Shown: positions 1 through 8,661 of the stretch, one piece after another
Numbering within the stretch: the stretch's first letter is position 1
Layout of the letters: the number at the start of each line of letters is the position of its first letter
NCBI RefSeq assembly: GCF_004339525.1
Contig: NZ_SMGE01000001.1
Span: 1,550,001 to 1,614,000 of the forward strand
Direction: 5' to 3'
Source of the DNA: Flavobacterium sp. 90
GTDB taxonomy: Bacteria; Bacteroidota; Bacteroidia; Flavobacteriales; Flavobacteriaceae
Length of the DNA: 64,000 nt
Position numbers and translations under genes: made by a program
The notes under the pieces: generated by a model
Databases searched by the model: none
What the model was told of the DNA's origin: nothing
The model's input: the letters and a program-made list of their open reading frames with translations, nothing else

Positions 1-334
1 CTAAAAAAGCAATTTTTTCTAGTTGTGGACTATAATAAATTGTATCAATATAAATTCTCGTAAAACTATTATCTAAGTACATTTTTTTATTTTCTAATGG
101 AACAAAAGAATAATATGGATCCTGATGCTTCTCTATTTTATCTCTAATAATGGAAATTAAATTTAAACTGTCTTTTAAATACTGCTCTTTAGAAACATGT
201 ACTATAGATTTAAATTCTTTCGATGTATAATTATTATGCCTAAATCCCAGCCATCCCAAGATATATTTGAAGTAAATAAAAGCTATCACAACAATAATTA
301 ATACAATGCCAGATATAATAATTTTCTTTTTCAT
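1..334 (-). CDS. Hypothetical single-span membrane protein, C-terminus cut by window edge
   Basis: An open frame of 111 codons starts with ATG at 334 and runs off the left edge without a stop. It begins with a lysine-rich start and one hydrophobic segment (about residues 4-24), so most of the chain is probably periplasmic. Residues after the span (GW-x-x-FR, KEF, KDS, Y-I-DTI-YYSP, LEKIAF) line up with the next gene upstream at 359-1024, so the two are tandem paralogs. It is the last visible gene of the minus-strand RHS operon. Families of this sort next to RHS toxins are often immunity proteins or duplicated accessory proteins, but I do not recognise the family and that role is inference. 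Confidence 0.7.
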   Translation of the reverse strand, partial: MKKKIIISGIVLIIVVIAFIYFKYILGWLGFRHNNYTSKEFKSIVHVSKEQYLKDSLNLISIIRDKIEKHQDPYYSFVPLENKKMYLDNSFTRIYIDTIYYSPQLEKIAFL

Positions 335-358
335 TGCTAATATTTTATCCTAGCCATT

Positions 359-1024
359 TTATTTTGGTTCGGAAATATTTTTTGGATTCTTTATTTTTTC
401 TTCTTCAAATTCTTTTTCTGATTTTCGACGTTGTTCTAAATTTTGCCAGTCTATACTTTTATCCCAATAACGAATATCATCTAAATTATAAATATTTTTA
501 TTTCCATTAATGTCTGAATTAGAAGCATATTTTAAAAAACATAATTTTTTTAAGTCATTAAATAAATCTTTTTTGTTACTATAGTTTCTATATCCAATAT
601 TTATTGAGTTTATTATAATTGAGTCATTTTCTTTATTACCTATGTAACAATACCCATCATAATACCATTTATGTTCTTTATTAGGCACAAGTTGCCTATT
701 TGTAGGATTTTCAACAATGACAAAAATAGCTAGCTTTTTAAAATCAGGGCTATATAAAATAGTATCTATAGTAATTTTTGTAGAATCAAAATATTCTTTA
801 GAATAAAAAGATTCTTTATGCTCTTTTATATAACCTTCCATTTTAAGCACTATTCGAACACTATCTTTTGAATAGTTTTCCTCTTTTATTTTAGTATGAT
901 TAAGGAATTCTTTCGGGGTTTTCTGGTACAAACGAAATTCGTACCAACCATAAATATAATGGAAGTAAAAAAATAAACCCATCAAAAAAACAGCACTAAA
1001 TACGATCATTATTTTCTTTTTCAT
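359..1024 (-). CDS. Hypothetical single-span membrane protein, paralog of the gene at the left edge
   Basis: The 221-aa protein has an N-terminal basic stretch and one transmembrane segment (about residues 4-23), followed by a hydrophilic domain of about 190 residues ending in a charged Glu/Lys-rich tail. It is related to the truncated neighbour downstream, sharing the GWYEFR-like segment after the membrane span, KEF, the KDS block and an IDTILYSP block. It lies 71 bp after the 120-aa membrane protein and in the same direction as the RHS genes, so it is probably in one transcript with them. The duplication next to an RHS protein suggests an immunity or accessory role, but no known family was recognised. 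Confidence 0.7.
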   Translation of the reverse strand: MKKKIMIVFSAVFLMGLFFYFHYIYGWYEFRLYQKTPKEFLNHTKIKEENYSKDSVRIVLKMEGYIKEHKESFYSKEYFDSTKITIDTILYSPDFKKLAIFVIVENPTNRQLVPNKEHKWYYDGYCYIGNKENDSIIINSINIGYRNYSNKKDLFNDLKKLCFLKYASNSDINGNKNIYNLDDIRYWDKSIDWQNLEQRRKSEKEFEEEKIKNPKNISEPK

Positions 1025-1095
1025 AACTTATTGTTTTACTCAGTTTTTACCATCGTATTCATACGTTCCTTCTGATAAAAATTACAGCAAATACC

Positions 1096-1458
1096 TTATT
1101 TATTATTCTTCATTTTTATCCTCGACCAAGTAAAAATATTAATTAAGAAAGTTCCAATTACGATAATTAAGAAACCGTATTTTCCACCAAAATCAAAACC
1201 GTTTAAAACATACTTAAGCGGAATGAGAAGCATTACTGGAAGAATAAAAGAAATAATAGAATTATTATTCATTATTTTTATTGCTATTACCGTAAATACC
1301 AAATCATATAAATACAATAAAATTGAGGTCATTAAGGCTAGTACAATAACAAATAATATTGTACTTGTGTCCTCTCCTATGATATTGGCATAAATTATAC
1401 ATATAGGTATGTATATAAAATTAAGCAAATAATACTTTGCTACATTGCTGATTTCCAT
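1096..1458 (-). CDS. Small four-span inner-membrane protein, candidate immunity partner of RHS protein
   Basis: The 120-aa product is almost entirely hydrophobic with four predicted membrane segments (about residues 8-26, 32-58, 66-86 and 93-111) and a short basic C-terminus. Its ATG lies only 5 nt after the stop codon of the large RHS gene, so translation is probably coupled. A small gene immediately downstream of an RHS C-terminal effector domain is the usual place for the cognate immunity gene, and a membrane immunity protein would fit an effector acting on lipids or in the periplasm. That is positional inference; no family motif was recognised. Confidence 0.7.
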   Translation of the reverse strand: MEISNVAKYYLLNFIYIPICIIYANIIGEDTSTILFVIVLALMTSILLYLYDLVFTVIAIKIMNNNSIISFILPVMLLIPLKYVLNGFDFGGKYGFLIIVIGTFLINIFTWSRIKMKNNK

Positions 1459-1463
1459 AATAT

Positions 1464-4400
1464 TTATTTTTTACAAGTTGTACATTCCCAAGAAGTTCCA
1501 TTCCACTTATAAGTCCCTTCCTGAAGACTATTAATATCACCTAAATAAGTCATAATTGAGTGTGCAGACTGAGTACTGTCTTCATGATAATTACTGTCAT
1601 TAAGTCCTTCTTGTCGTTGGTCTGCTAGTATGCCAATATGTGTAAATTGTTCAGTAAATACATTATTATTTGTGCTCAGACTCCCTCCTTGATAAGGATC
1701 GAAATCTGCAACTAAAGTAATTTTAATTTGATATTGCTGTTCTGTAGGTAGTGTTTTTATATAAGCTTTAAGTGCTTTCACATAGCCCTTGCCATAAGCT
1801 CCCCCCATACTGTGTGTTATAATTTTTATCGTTTCTACTATTTCTCCTGTTGTTTTATCCCTAGCTAAATTATCAATTATGGATTTAGCATCTTTTTTTC
1901 CTTGACTATATCCGCCAGCAACTCTATCAGACACATTTAGACTACTGCCAATCATACCATATTGATTAATAATATTACTAGCACCGCCAATTGCACCGTC
2001 TCTATACATAGCATGTTGATCTCCTAATTGATTCATTACTGATTTATCAAAAGCAGCAGTTTCTCTTTCATAAGAGCCATATGTATTATAAGAAAAACCC
2101 ATAACTTTTTTAGTCCCAGTCATGTATCTAATAGTCTCATATGTTCTCCAATAGTCCGAAGTTCCTCCACTCCCACCGTGCATTCCATTAATAAAAATAA
2201 CAAGATTACCATCAGGATCTACAGCTTGGACAGGCGTATTAGAGGCATAAACATATGGTGAACTGCCAAAATATAATTCTCCTTTTCCATCCATCACATT
2301 CCATCTTCCTGACGCTGGATCGTAATTACGATTTCCATAATCGTAGAAGTTAAGGCCTAACTCCTCTTGAAGTTCTTTCCCGTTGTACTTATATTTATTA
2401 GTACTTGGTAAATAATCATTATACCCCTGATGCTTAAAACCAAAAGGATAATAATTACTCTCCTCCAGAATCTCAACTTTACTTGTTGTTGGATTTTTAG
2501 TATAACTTACACGAACGTTTCCTAAATGATCTAAATAATTAAATACATATTGAAAAACATTTGTTGCCGGATTCGTACTGGTGTTTTTTACATATCCTTC
2601 GGCTGTTGGAAAAAACTGTAAAACATTGTTTTTATACTGAAAGCCATTTAAGTATTTCGTATTGGTGATAACTCCTTTTTCCGTTACAATTTTCTCGAGT
2701 TTTTGCCCTGATGCATTATAAATATACTCAATATTGCCAGTTGTACCAAATGCAATTTTCTTAGGTAAATTGAGATGGTTATAAGTTATTTCAATGATGC
2801 TTTTGTTTTGATCTTTGGTGAGATTTCCGTTGTCATCATAGGCGTAATCATCTTCGATATCATTATAACCATTACTGTCGTCTTTAAATCCTTGCGGGTT
2901 ATTTGTCGTATCGGTTACTTTCATAAGCTGGTTGGAATTATTAGGATAAAAATATCCCAGATTATCCATATCATCTGCATAAGGATTACTTATTGTTCCA
3001 GCCATAAACTTGCGTTGCAATTTCATAATATTTCCGTTTTTATCATAATCTATATTCTCTCCAAAGTAGTTTTTATTATCGGTAAGTTTTGGTGTTTGAT
3101 AGGTGGCATTTTTCAATCGGTTTAACTGGTCGTATTGATAACCATAACCGCGTAAAATACCACCATCTGAATTTGATGTCCAAAAGGTTTCCGCTATATT
3201 ACCGTTGTAAAGTGCCTTGGTAACAGCTGAATTCGCTTCAGTTGTATTGTAGTTTATTTTGAATGCAAATAAATCTTTCGGGTCTGAACCTTGTTGTAAA
3301 TTAGCGGTTTTATTAATCTCTGTTAGCCAGCCTCGTATATTATAGTTGTATCCTATTTTCTGTAAAGGGCTTCCTGCAATGTTACCTACATTTTTACCAA
3401 CAAGCTGTCCTAATGCGTCATAGGTATTATCTACAAGAAGTTGTTCTTTTTCTGCACCAATTTGGTGTGTATGAGTCAGTAAACGATTTTGCGCCGTATA
3501 GGTGAATTTTTCTTTTACAATAATTTTTGCTCCTCCACTTACCTGTTGATGTTCCGTCATGCTGCTAAGTGTCTTTCCCGTAAAATCAAGTTCGCTATCT
3601 GTATGGCTTATCCCTCCTAAATGATTTTTTATGTAATTACTTATCACTCTTCCTTTACTGTCATAAAAAATAGTTGCTGTTTCCCCTGTTATCGCCGACG
3701 TCGTTGTAAGCGTTCTTGTCCAGTTTCCTGTAGCAAGACCTTTAGCATTTGCTAACGTTTTTTGCCCTATAATCGTAGCTGGCATCGCCTGAGCTGCAGG
3801 AAAAGTATAATCATCATAATAATTCACTGTCAAAAGTTTAAAGCTAGTTGGTGCTATACTATTGTCATAATTAGTAACGATACCATCAATCGTAGTTGCT
3901 TTTTTAGTCTCGAACAAAATGGTTGCCAAATTTTGAGCTGTCTGTAATGTGTTCCTAGTAACTGTGCTAACATTCTGAGAGCTCCAACCGGTATAAATAG
4001 GTCGGCCAAAAATATCGTACTTGGTAACAAGCCAGCCTGCGGTTTTATCTGCCGCAAAGGGCGAAAATGCAGGACCTGTAGCTACTGGTCTGCCTAATTT
4101 GTCATAAACAATAAACTCCCATTGTTTGCCCGGTAATCTCTTTTCGACTAAACGCTTTTTGTTGTCATATTTATATTGATAACATAAACCGTCTAAAACT
4201 GTCTGATTTATGGTGCTATCTGCTTTTGGAGGAATTACATAAGTCAGATTTCCATATATATCATAAACATAATAGGTATCGTGTTTAAGTCCTGCGTTGT
4301 AGGTTCTCTTTAAGACGATTTGCCCTTCTTTATTTTTAAATTCTATTGTTGAGCCTGAAGATTCACTTGGATTTACTCCGGAGTTCTCATCGTAAGTTAC

Positions 4401-5240
4401 ATTTTTGTATAACTCATATTCATCATAAGTCCCTGCGCTTGAAAAAGCAATATCGTAAAATCCTTTAGCTACTTGCCAACTTGTAGTTGCCTTGTATAAT
4501 TTTACTGCATCGGCAGAAATATTGGTCTGGTAATCTGATTTTATCGTATTTTTTTTAAGATTACTCATCGCCCAATCATTTCCTGGCGCTGCCTGTTCTA
4601 ATACGCGATTAAGTGGGGACGATTCAAATCTTTTTTCAGAAAATGGGTTTAGAGTTTTGCTGTATTTATCTATATTGTAAAAGCTTAAAACCTTAGTCAA
4701 AGCATCTTGTGAACTCGTTCTTGAATAAGTATTACCCGTATTAGGAAGAGAGAAAGGTAAATATTCTTTTCCTTGTCTGCCAAATCCATCATATTCAATA
4801 TGTGTTATAATATCTGAAGCATCTCCGCCTTGACGGATTGCATTATTTTGCACAGGTCTGCCTAATCCGTCAAAATAAGTGATACTTTCCTGTACATCTC
4901 TATTGTTTTTAATTCCTTTAACGGTCGCCATTGGAGATTGAAAAACACGTGTGTATATGTAATTATCATTTTTAGAAATAGACGGATCAACAGGAATAGC
5001 AATATCCTGAGCGACGGAACTTATCCTGGCTGTAAAAGTACTTCCGGCTTGTATAAATGTACCAGGTCCAAAAGTGATGGTCTCGCTGGCAATTAATGTA
5101 ACAGGACCTGTTGCCGCTGTTACCGTATAACTGGTGGCAGGTTTTTCTGGTTTTGATATGACTACGGGTGTCTGGGCATGTAATGCAATCGTTATAAAAA
5201 ACAACAAAACGACTGTATATTGGGAGATATTTTTTATCAT
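1464..5240 (-). CDS. RHS/YD-repeat protein with C-terminal alpha/beta-hydrolase-like effector domain
   Basis: This 1258-aa protein has an N-terminal signal peptide (about residues 1-22, ending AQ). A beta-sandwich-like segment and a block typical of Bacteroidota RHS proteins (phrases YFDGLGRPVQ and IEYDGFGRQ, DUF6443-like) follow at about 90-240. A long tract of YD repeats runs to about 960. The RHS core-associated motif (YNGKELQEELGLNFYDYGNR, then DPASGRW and DPDGN) ends near residue 1012. The last 246 residues form a different domain: a start VIFINGMHGG like the oxyanion strand of lipases, a THSMGG nucleophile elbow with Ser near 1144, an acidic VADFD near 1177-1181 and a His near 1227. This suggests a serine hydrolase tip. 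The gene starts 2 bp after the previous RHS stop. No T9SS C-terminal domain is visible. Confidence 0.85.
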   Translation of the reverse strand: MIKNISQYTVVLLFFITIALHAQTPVVISKPEKPATSYTVTAATGPVTLIASETITFGPGTFIQAGSTFTARISSVAQDIAIPVDPSISKNDNYIYTRVFQSPMATVKGIKNNRDVQESITYFDGLGRPVQNNAIRQGGDASDIITHIEYDGFGRQGKEYLPFSLPNTGNTYSRTSSQDALTKVLSFYNIDKYSKTLNPFSEKRFESSPLNRVLEQAAPGNDWAMSNLKKNTIKSDYQTNISADAVKLYKATTSWQVAKGFYDIAFSSAGTYDEYELYKNVTYDENSGVNPSESSGSTIEFKNKEGQIVLKRTYNAGLKHDTYYVYDIYGNLTYVIPPKADSTINQTVLDGLCYQYKYDNKKRLVEKRLPGKQWEFIVYDKLGRPVATGPAFSPFAADKTAGWLVTKYDIFGRPIYTGWSSQNVSTVTRNTLQTAQNLATILFETKKATTIDGIVTNYDNSIAPTSFKLLTVNYYDDYTFPAAQAMPATIIGQKTLANAKGLATGNWTRTLTTTSAITGETATIFYDSKGRVISNYIKNHLGGISHTDSELDFTGKTLSSMTEHQQVSGGAKIIVKEKFTYTAQNRLLTHTHQIGAEKEQLLVDNTYDALGQLVGKNVGNIAGSPLQKIGYNYNIRGWLTEINKTANLQQGSDPKDLFAFKINYNTTEANSAVTKALYNGNIAETFWTSNSDGGILRGYGYQYDQLNRLKNATYQTPKLTDNKNYFGENIDYDKNGNIMKLQRKFMAGTISNPYADDMDNLGYFYPNNSNQLMKVTDTTNNPQGFKDDSNGYNDIEDDYAYDDNGNLTKDQNKSIIEITYNHLNLPKKIAFGTTGNIEYIYNASGQKLEKIVTEKGVITNTKYLNGFQYKNNVLQFFPTAEGYVKNTSTNPATNVFQYVFNYLDHLGNVRVSYTKNPTTSKVEILEESNYYPFGFKHQGYNDYLPSTNKYKYNGKELQEELGLNFYDYGNRNYDPASGRWNVMDGKGELYFGSSPYVYASNTPVQAVDPDGNLVIFINGMHGGSGGTSDYWRTYETIRYMTGTKKVMGFSYNTYGSYERETAAFDKSVMNQLGDQHAMYRDGAIGGASNIINQYGMIGSSLNVSDRVAGGYSQGKKDAKSIIDNLARDKTTGEIVETIKIITHSMGGAYGKGYVKALKAYIKTLPTEQQYQIKITLVADFDPYQGGSLSTNNNVFTEQFTHIGILADQRQEGLNDSNYHEDSTQSAHSIMTYLGDINSLQEGTYKWNGTSWECTTCKK

Positions 5241-5242
5241 AA

Positions 5243-8200
5243 TTATTGATTTATATAATGATATTGACTTTCAGAAATTAAATTTCCTTGCGCATCTTTT
5301 ACAAATTGCAATCTTCCCTCAAGATCATAGGTGTAAGTAACTTTATCTCCTTTTGGGTCAATAATAGTACTTACCCCAACTAGCGGAATATAAGTATAAG
5401 TTGTAATCATTGCATTTGGCAAGGAAGCCCTTAGTGCATTTAATGATAGAATTAAGTTTGCCTCAGTTCCTGTATTGGATAGGTTTTGAAGATTTGCAAC
5501 ATATGAGGTGATTAGGCTGTAATTTGCGTTTTCTATTTTAGCAATAGGTTGTGTTTTATTGTAACCCCAAATGATAGAAACAGGAATACCGTTTTCAATT
5601 GTGTATTGCAGAACATTCCCTTTATCATCATATTGATCGTAAGTTATTTTTCTATCTGCTATAGCAATACTGCTTACTCCTTTATTTGAAAAAACATATC
5701 TGGGTAATAATAAATTGCTTGTAACAATACTTTTATCGTAGACCGTTTTTTGCTCAGATAATTTATTTTTCTCTCTAAAAATTTGTAAGTTTAGAGGTGC
5801 TCCAACCCTGTTTCCTGCTATTAACTCTTTTACAAATGGCTCACTCGCCATTTGAGAATCTTGTGGATAAAAGTATTTTGTTTCTAAAGTTTCTCCTTTA
5901 GAATTTGTTGTGATTTCACTTTTGGTAACTTGATTGTGAATTGGATTTTCATAACTATATGAAGTTGTTTTTTTGATAGTAGGCTTTTCACTGTTGTCAT
6001 AATCTGTTTCTGTAGTACTGGTCATTACTTTTTTCCCTAGAGAAACACCTCCGGTGAAGAAAAAAAACTGCGCACTGTAACGGTCCTTATTTATATCATA
6101 AGGAACTTGATTACTCCAACTATTTGCGGCATCATAAGGAACTTCTACCGTATTAAATACTACATTGGTTGGTATTGTTTTTTCTATTAGCTTTTTATAA
6201 TTACTATTTGTACTTTTTATTAATTTGAACGTTTTAGATTCATCTTTTTTATAATATTTGGTTTCTATAAGCGATCCATAATTCCACGAATCATTTTTAT
6301 AATACCCAAAATCACTAATACTAGTAGCATAAGAAAGTAAAGGAGAAGCCATTGTCAAGCTGTAGTTTGGATGTCTAAATACTGTTGGAAAAACACCGAC
6401 CTCACGTTGTGGAAAGGCTTTTTCAAAATAATATTCTATTTTACCATTTGCTTCTAATGTGATTGGATTAACTTCTGTTTCTATAACTTTTCCGTAGGTC
6501 ATATTGGGACCACCGCCAATGTTATTATTATAAATAGTCGAAGAAGAGCATATTAGTCTTACAAGTGATATGTTATCCGAATTAATTATTTTTCGGCTAT
6601 AAGTTCCCATTCCTTCATCGTTGAGAATACTTTCTTGTTCATAAGCATATTGTTTCGCTGTGGCAGGTAAAATATCTCCGTTTAGATAGTTCTTTACAGA
6701 TTTCACACGTAATCCACCTACATATACAGTTGTGGGAGTTATTATTGCACCCGAAGCTTCTTTCCAGGAAGCATAAATACTTATAAAACTACAACCCGAA
6801 ATACCATCAGTTCCAACTCTATTTTCTACGGCTTTTGTTGTATGAAGACCTTCTCCAAAATTATAAGAAACGGTCTCTGACAACATGGGATAGCTCTTTT
6901 TTTGAGGATCATAATTAAGTCTGTAAACAATCGTATTGTCCCATTGTACAAATGAATTTGCTCCGATTTCGTTTGTTGCACTCGAAAAAAAGTAAGTTAT
7001 TTTTCCGCTTCCGGCTACATAGTTGGGACCTACTGTAAATGATGTTTCTTTATAACTAGGCGTACAGTCCTTTTTTCCAGTTCCTGCAGAATAAACCATT
7101 ACACTTTGAGAAGACTTATCAACTGTTACTATACTCTTTATTTCCTTAACATATCGATTTGCTTCATAATCAAAAACAGTATAACCTCCTTCGGGATATA
7201 TAATCTTTTCCAGAATTCCTGCTTTCATAATTATCTCATCAGCTTTCCTGTCTCCAGTGCCAAAACTTATATTTACTTCTTTTACCGCTATTGTTTTAAT
7301 TACACCCACACTTGTTGTTGGAGGGATTAATGATCCTGTATTATTGTTCATATATCCCCAATAATCCTGAGCTGTTGTTCCTCTGCTTTTTAGTGGAGTG
7401 TTGTTGTATTCAAAACTATATTTTGTATTGTTAATAACATTTTTGACTTCTTTTAATCGCAATGCATAATATTTACTTTTTTGTATTTTTTCATTCTTTG
7501 CCAATGGATCTCCAACAGCGACCGGAGATATTCCTCCATTTCTATGATAGTAATCATAAGTAAAATCAGATTTTTTAACCAATGTATTTTTACTGTTAAT
7601 TATCGAATATACCTCAACTGAATTTAGCTTATAATCATCTGCTAGATCTTGTCGATCAAGAGTTGATATAAAATCAATTTTACCATTTGGAAAAATAATA
7701 GTTTGTAAAAACTGTTTTTTAATTTTTACAGAATTCCCACCATCTCCCCTTGGATAATTTCCTTCAATATAAGGAGTGGTTCCTCCACTACTGTACACTA
7801 CATTTTCGCTTGTTGCTACTGAGTAATCAATACTATTAATTGATTTATACTGAAAAGAAACGATTTCTGTTCCGTTTACGGCTATCATTTCTGTTAGATA
7901 CCACGCTGAAATAAAATCTTGTCCCATGGATTGAACTAATTCGTTGGGATTTGATGTTACTTCTACTACTTCAATGCCTTGAAGATTTTTACCAAATTTA
8001 TAGATGGTTCCATCATCTTTAATGATTTCAATTTCGGTATCCGAAATTATCCTAACCTTAGTATTTTGAAAATCTCTGAAATAGGCTTTATAAGAATCAT
8101 TCTGATCAAAATAGAAGGATCCGGATAGTCCCGGTGCACTAACTATATATTCATCTGGTGCTGTATCTCGTTCACCTTTTTGCATATAATACAGCGCTTT

Positions 8201-8620
8201 GTAGTTTTCTCCAGTAAAAGCAAAACTGCTAGATAGTGCAGGAATAGGAGTCCAAAATTTTTGACTACTCAATGCGCTATCTGGTCTTCCTTTTGTATTT
8301 CTTACAATAGCTCCACCTGCATTTAAATTCCAACCAAGTCCGACCCACGAAGCGGTTTCGTTAAGTTGTATACCTGAGGTATTATAACTAAGTGATATCG
8401 GCACTGATAGCGCTTTGACCGCAATATTGTAGATTGGCACACTTACACTAAGTTTTCCTGTAAAATAATCCACCGGATAGAAACCTTGTTTGGCAAATGA
8501 TGCTGCATTAGGACTTACAGGAAAATAATCAGGCAAGTCATTGGTTACTTGTGCAGTGGAACTATATGCAAATAAAACTAACATACACAAATGCGCTATT
8601 TTTTTTACTATTTCTTTCAT
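5243..8620 (-). CDS. Large secreted RHS/YD-repeat family protein
   Basis: The 1125-aa protein starts with a signal peptide ending in STAQ (about residue 23). The early motif DYFPVSPNAASFAKQGFYPV, followed by repeated SLSYNTSGIQLNE- and GLGWNLNAGGAI-like phrases, is typical of the N-terminal half of Bacteroidota RHS systems. The C-terminal end holds YD-type repeats (TYDQYDDKGN, TYTYDLEGRLQFVKD). It has no RHS core motif and no toxin tip, so it resembles the front part of a split RHS/Tc-like shell whose second part is the next gene. The two genes are separated by 2 bp. It may be a structural partner of the downstream effector-bearing RHS protein; that pairing is inferred from the order. Confidence 0.8.
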   Translation of the reverse strand: MKEIVKKIAHLCMLVLFAYSSTAQVTNDLPDYFPVSPNAASFAKQGFYPVDYFTGKLSVSVPIYNIAVKALSVPISLSYNTSGIQLNETASWVGLGWNLNAGGAIVRNTKGRPDSALSSQKFWTPIPALSSSFAFTGENYKALYYMQKGERDTAPDEYIVSAPGLSGSFYFDQNDSYKAYFRDFQNTKVRIISDTEIEIIKDDGTIYKFGKNLQGIEVVEVTSNPNELVQSMGQDFISAWYLTEMIAVNGTEIVSFQYKSINSIDYSVATSENVVYSSGGTTPYIEGNYPRGDGGNSVKIKKQFLQTIIFPNGKIDFISTLDRQDLADDYKLNSVEVYSIINSKNTLVKKSDFTYDYYHRNGGISPVAVGDPLAKNEKIQKSKYYALRLKEVKNVINNTKYSFEYNNTPLKSRGTTAQDYWGYMNNNTGSLIPPTTSVGVIKTIAVKEVNISFGTGDRKADEIIMKAGILEKIIYPEGGYTVFDYEANRYVKEIKSIVTVDKSSQSVMVYSAGTGKKDCTPSYKETSFTVGPNYVAGSGKITYFFSSATNEIGANSFVQWDNTIVYRLNYDPQKKSYPMLSETVSYNFGEGLHTTKAVENRVGTDGISGCSFISIYASWKEASGAIITPTTVYVGGLRVKSVKNYLNGDILPATAKQYAYEQESILNDEGMGTYSRKIINSDNISLVRLICSSSTIYNNNIGGGPNMTYGKVIETEVNPITLEANGKIEYYFEKAFPQREVGVFPTVFRHPNYSLTMASPLLSYATSISDFGYYKNDSWNYGSLIETKYYKKDESKTFKLIKSTNSNYKKLIEKTIPTNVVFNTVEVPYDAANSWSNQVPYDINKDRYSAQFFFFTGGVSLGKKVMTSTTETDYDNSEKPTIKKTTSYSYENPIHNQVTKSEITTNSKGETLETKYFYPQDSQMASEPFVKELIAGNRVGAPLNLQIFREKNKLSEQKTVYDKSIVTSNLLLPRYVFSNKGVSSIAIADRKITYDQYDDKGNVLQYTIENGIPVSIIWGYNKTQPIAKIENANYSLITSYVANLQNLSNTGTEANLILSLNALRASLPNAMITTYTYIPLVGVSTIIDPKGDKVTYTYDLEGRLQFVKDAQGNLISESQYHYINQ

Positions 8621-8661
8621 TTTTATTAAAATTTGATGTTACGCAAAATGATTTTCATCAC

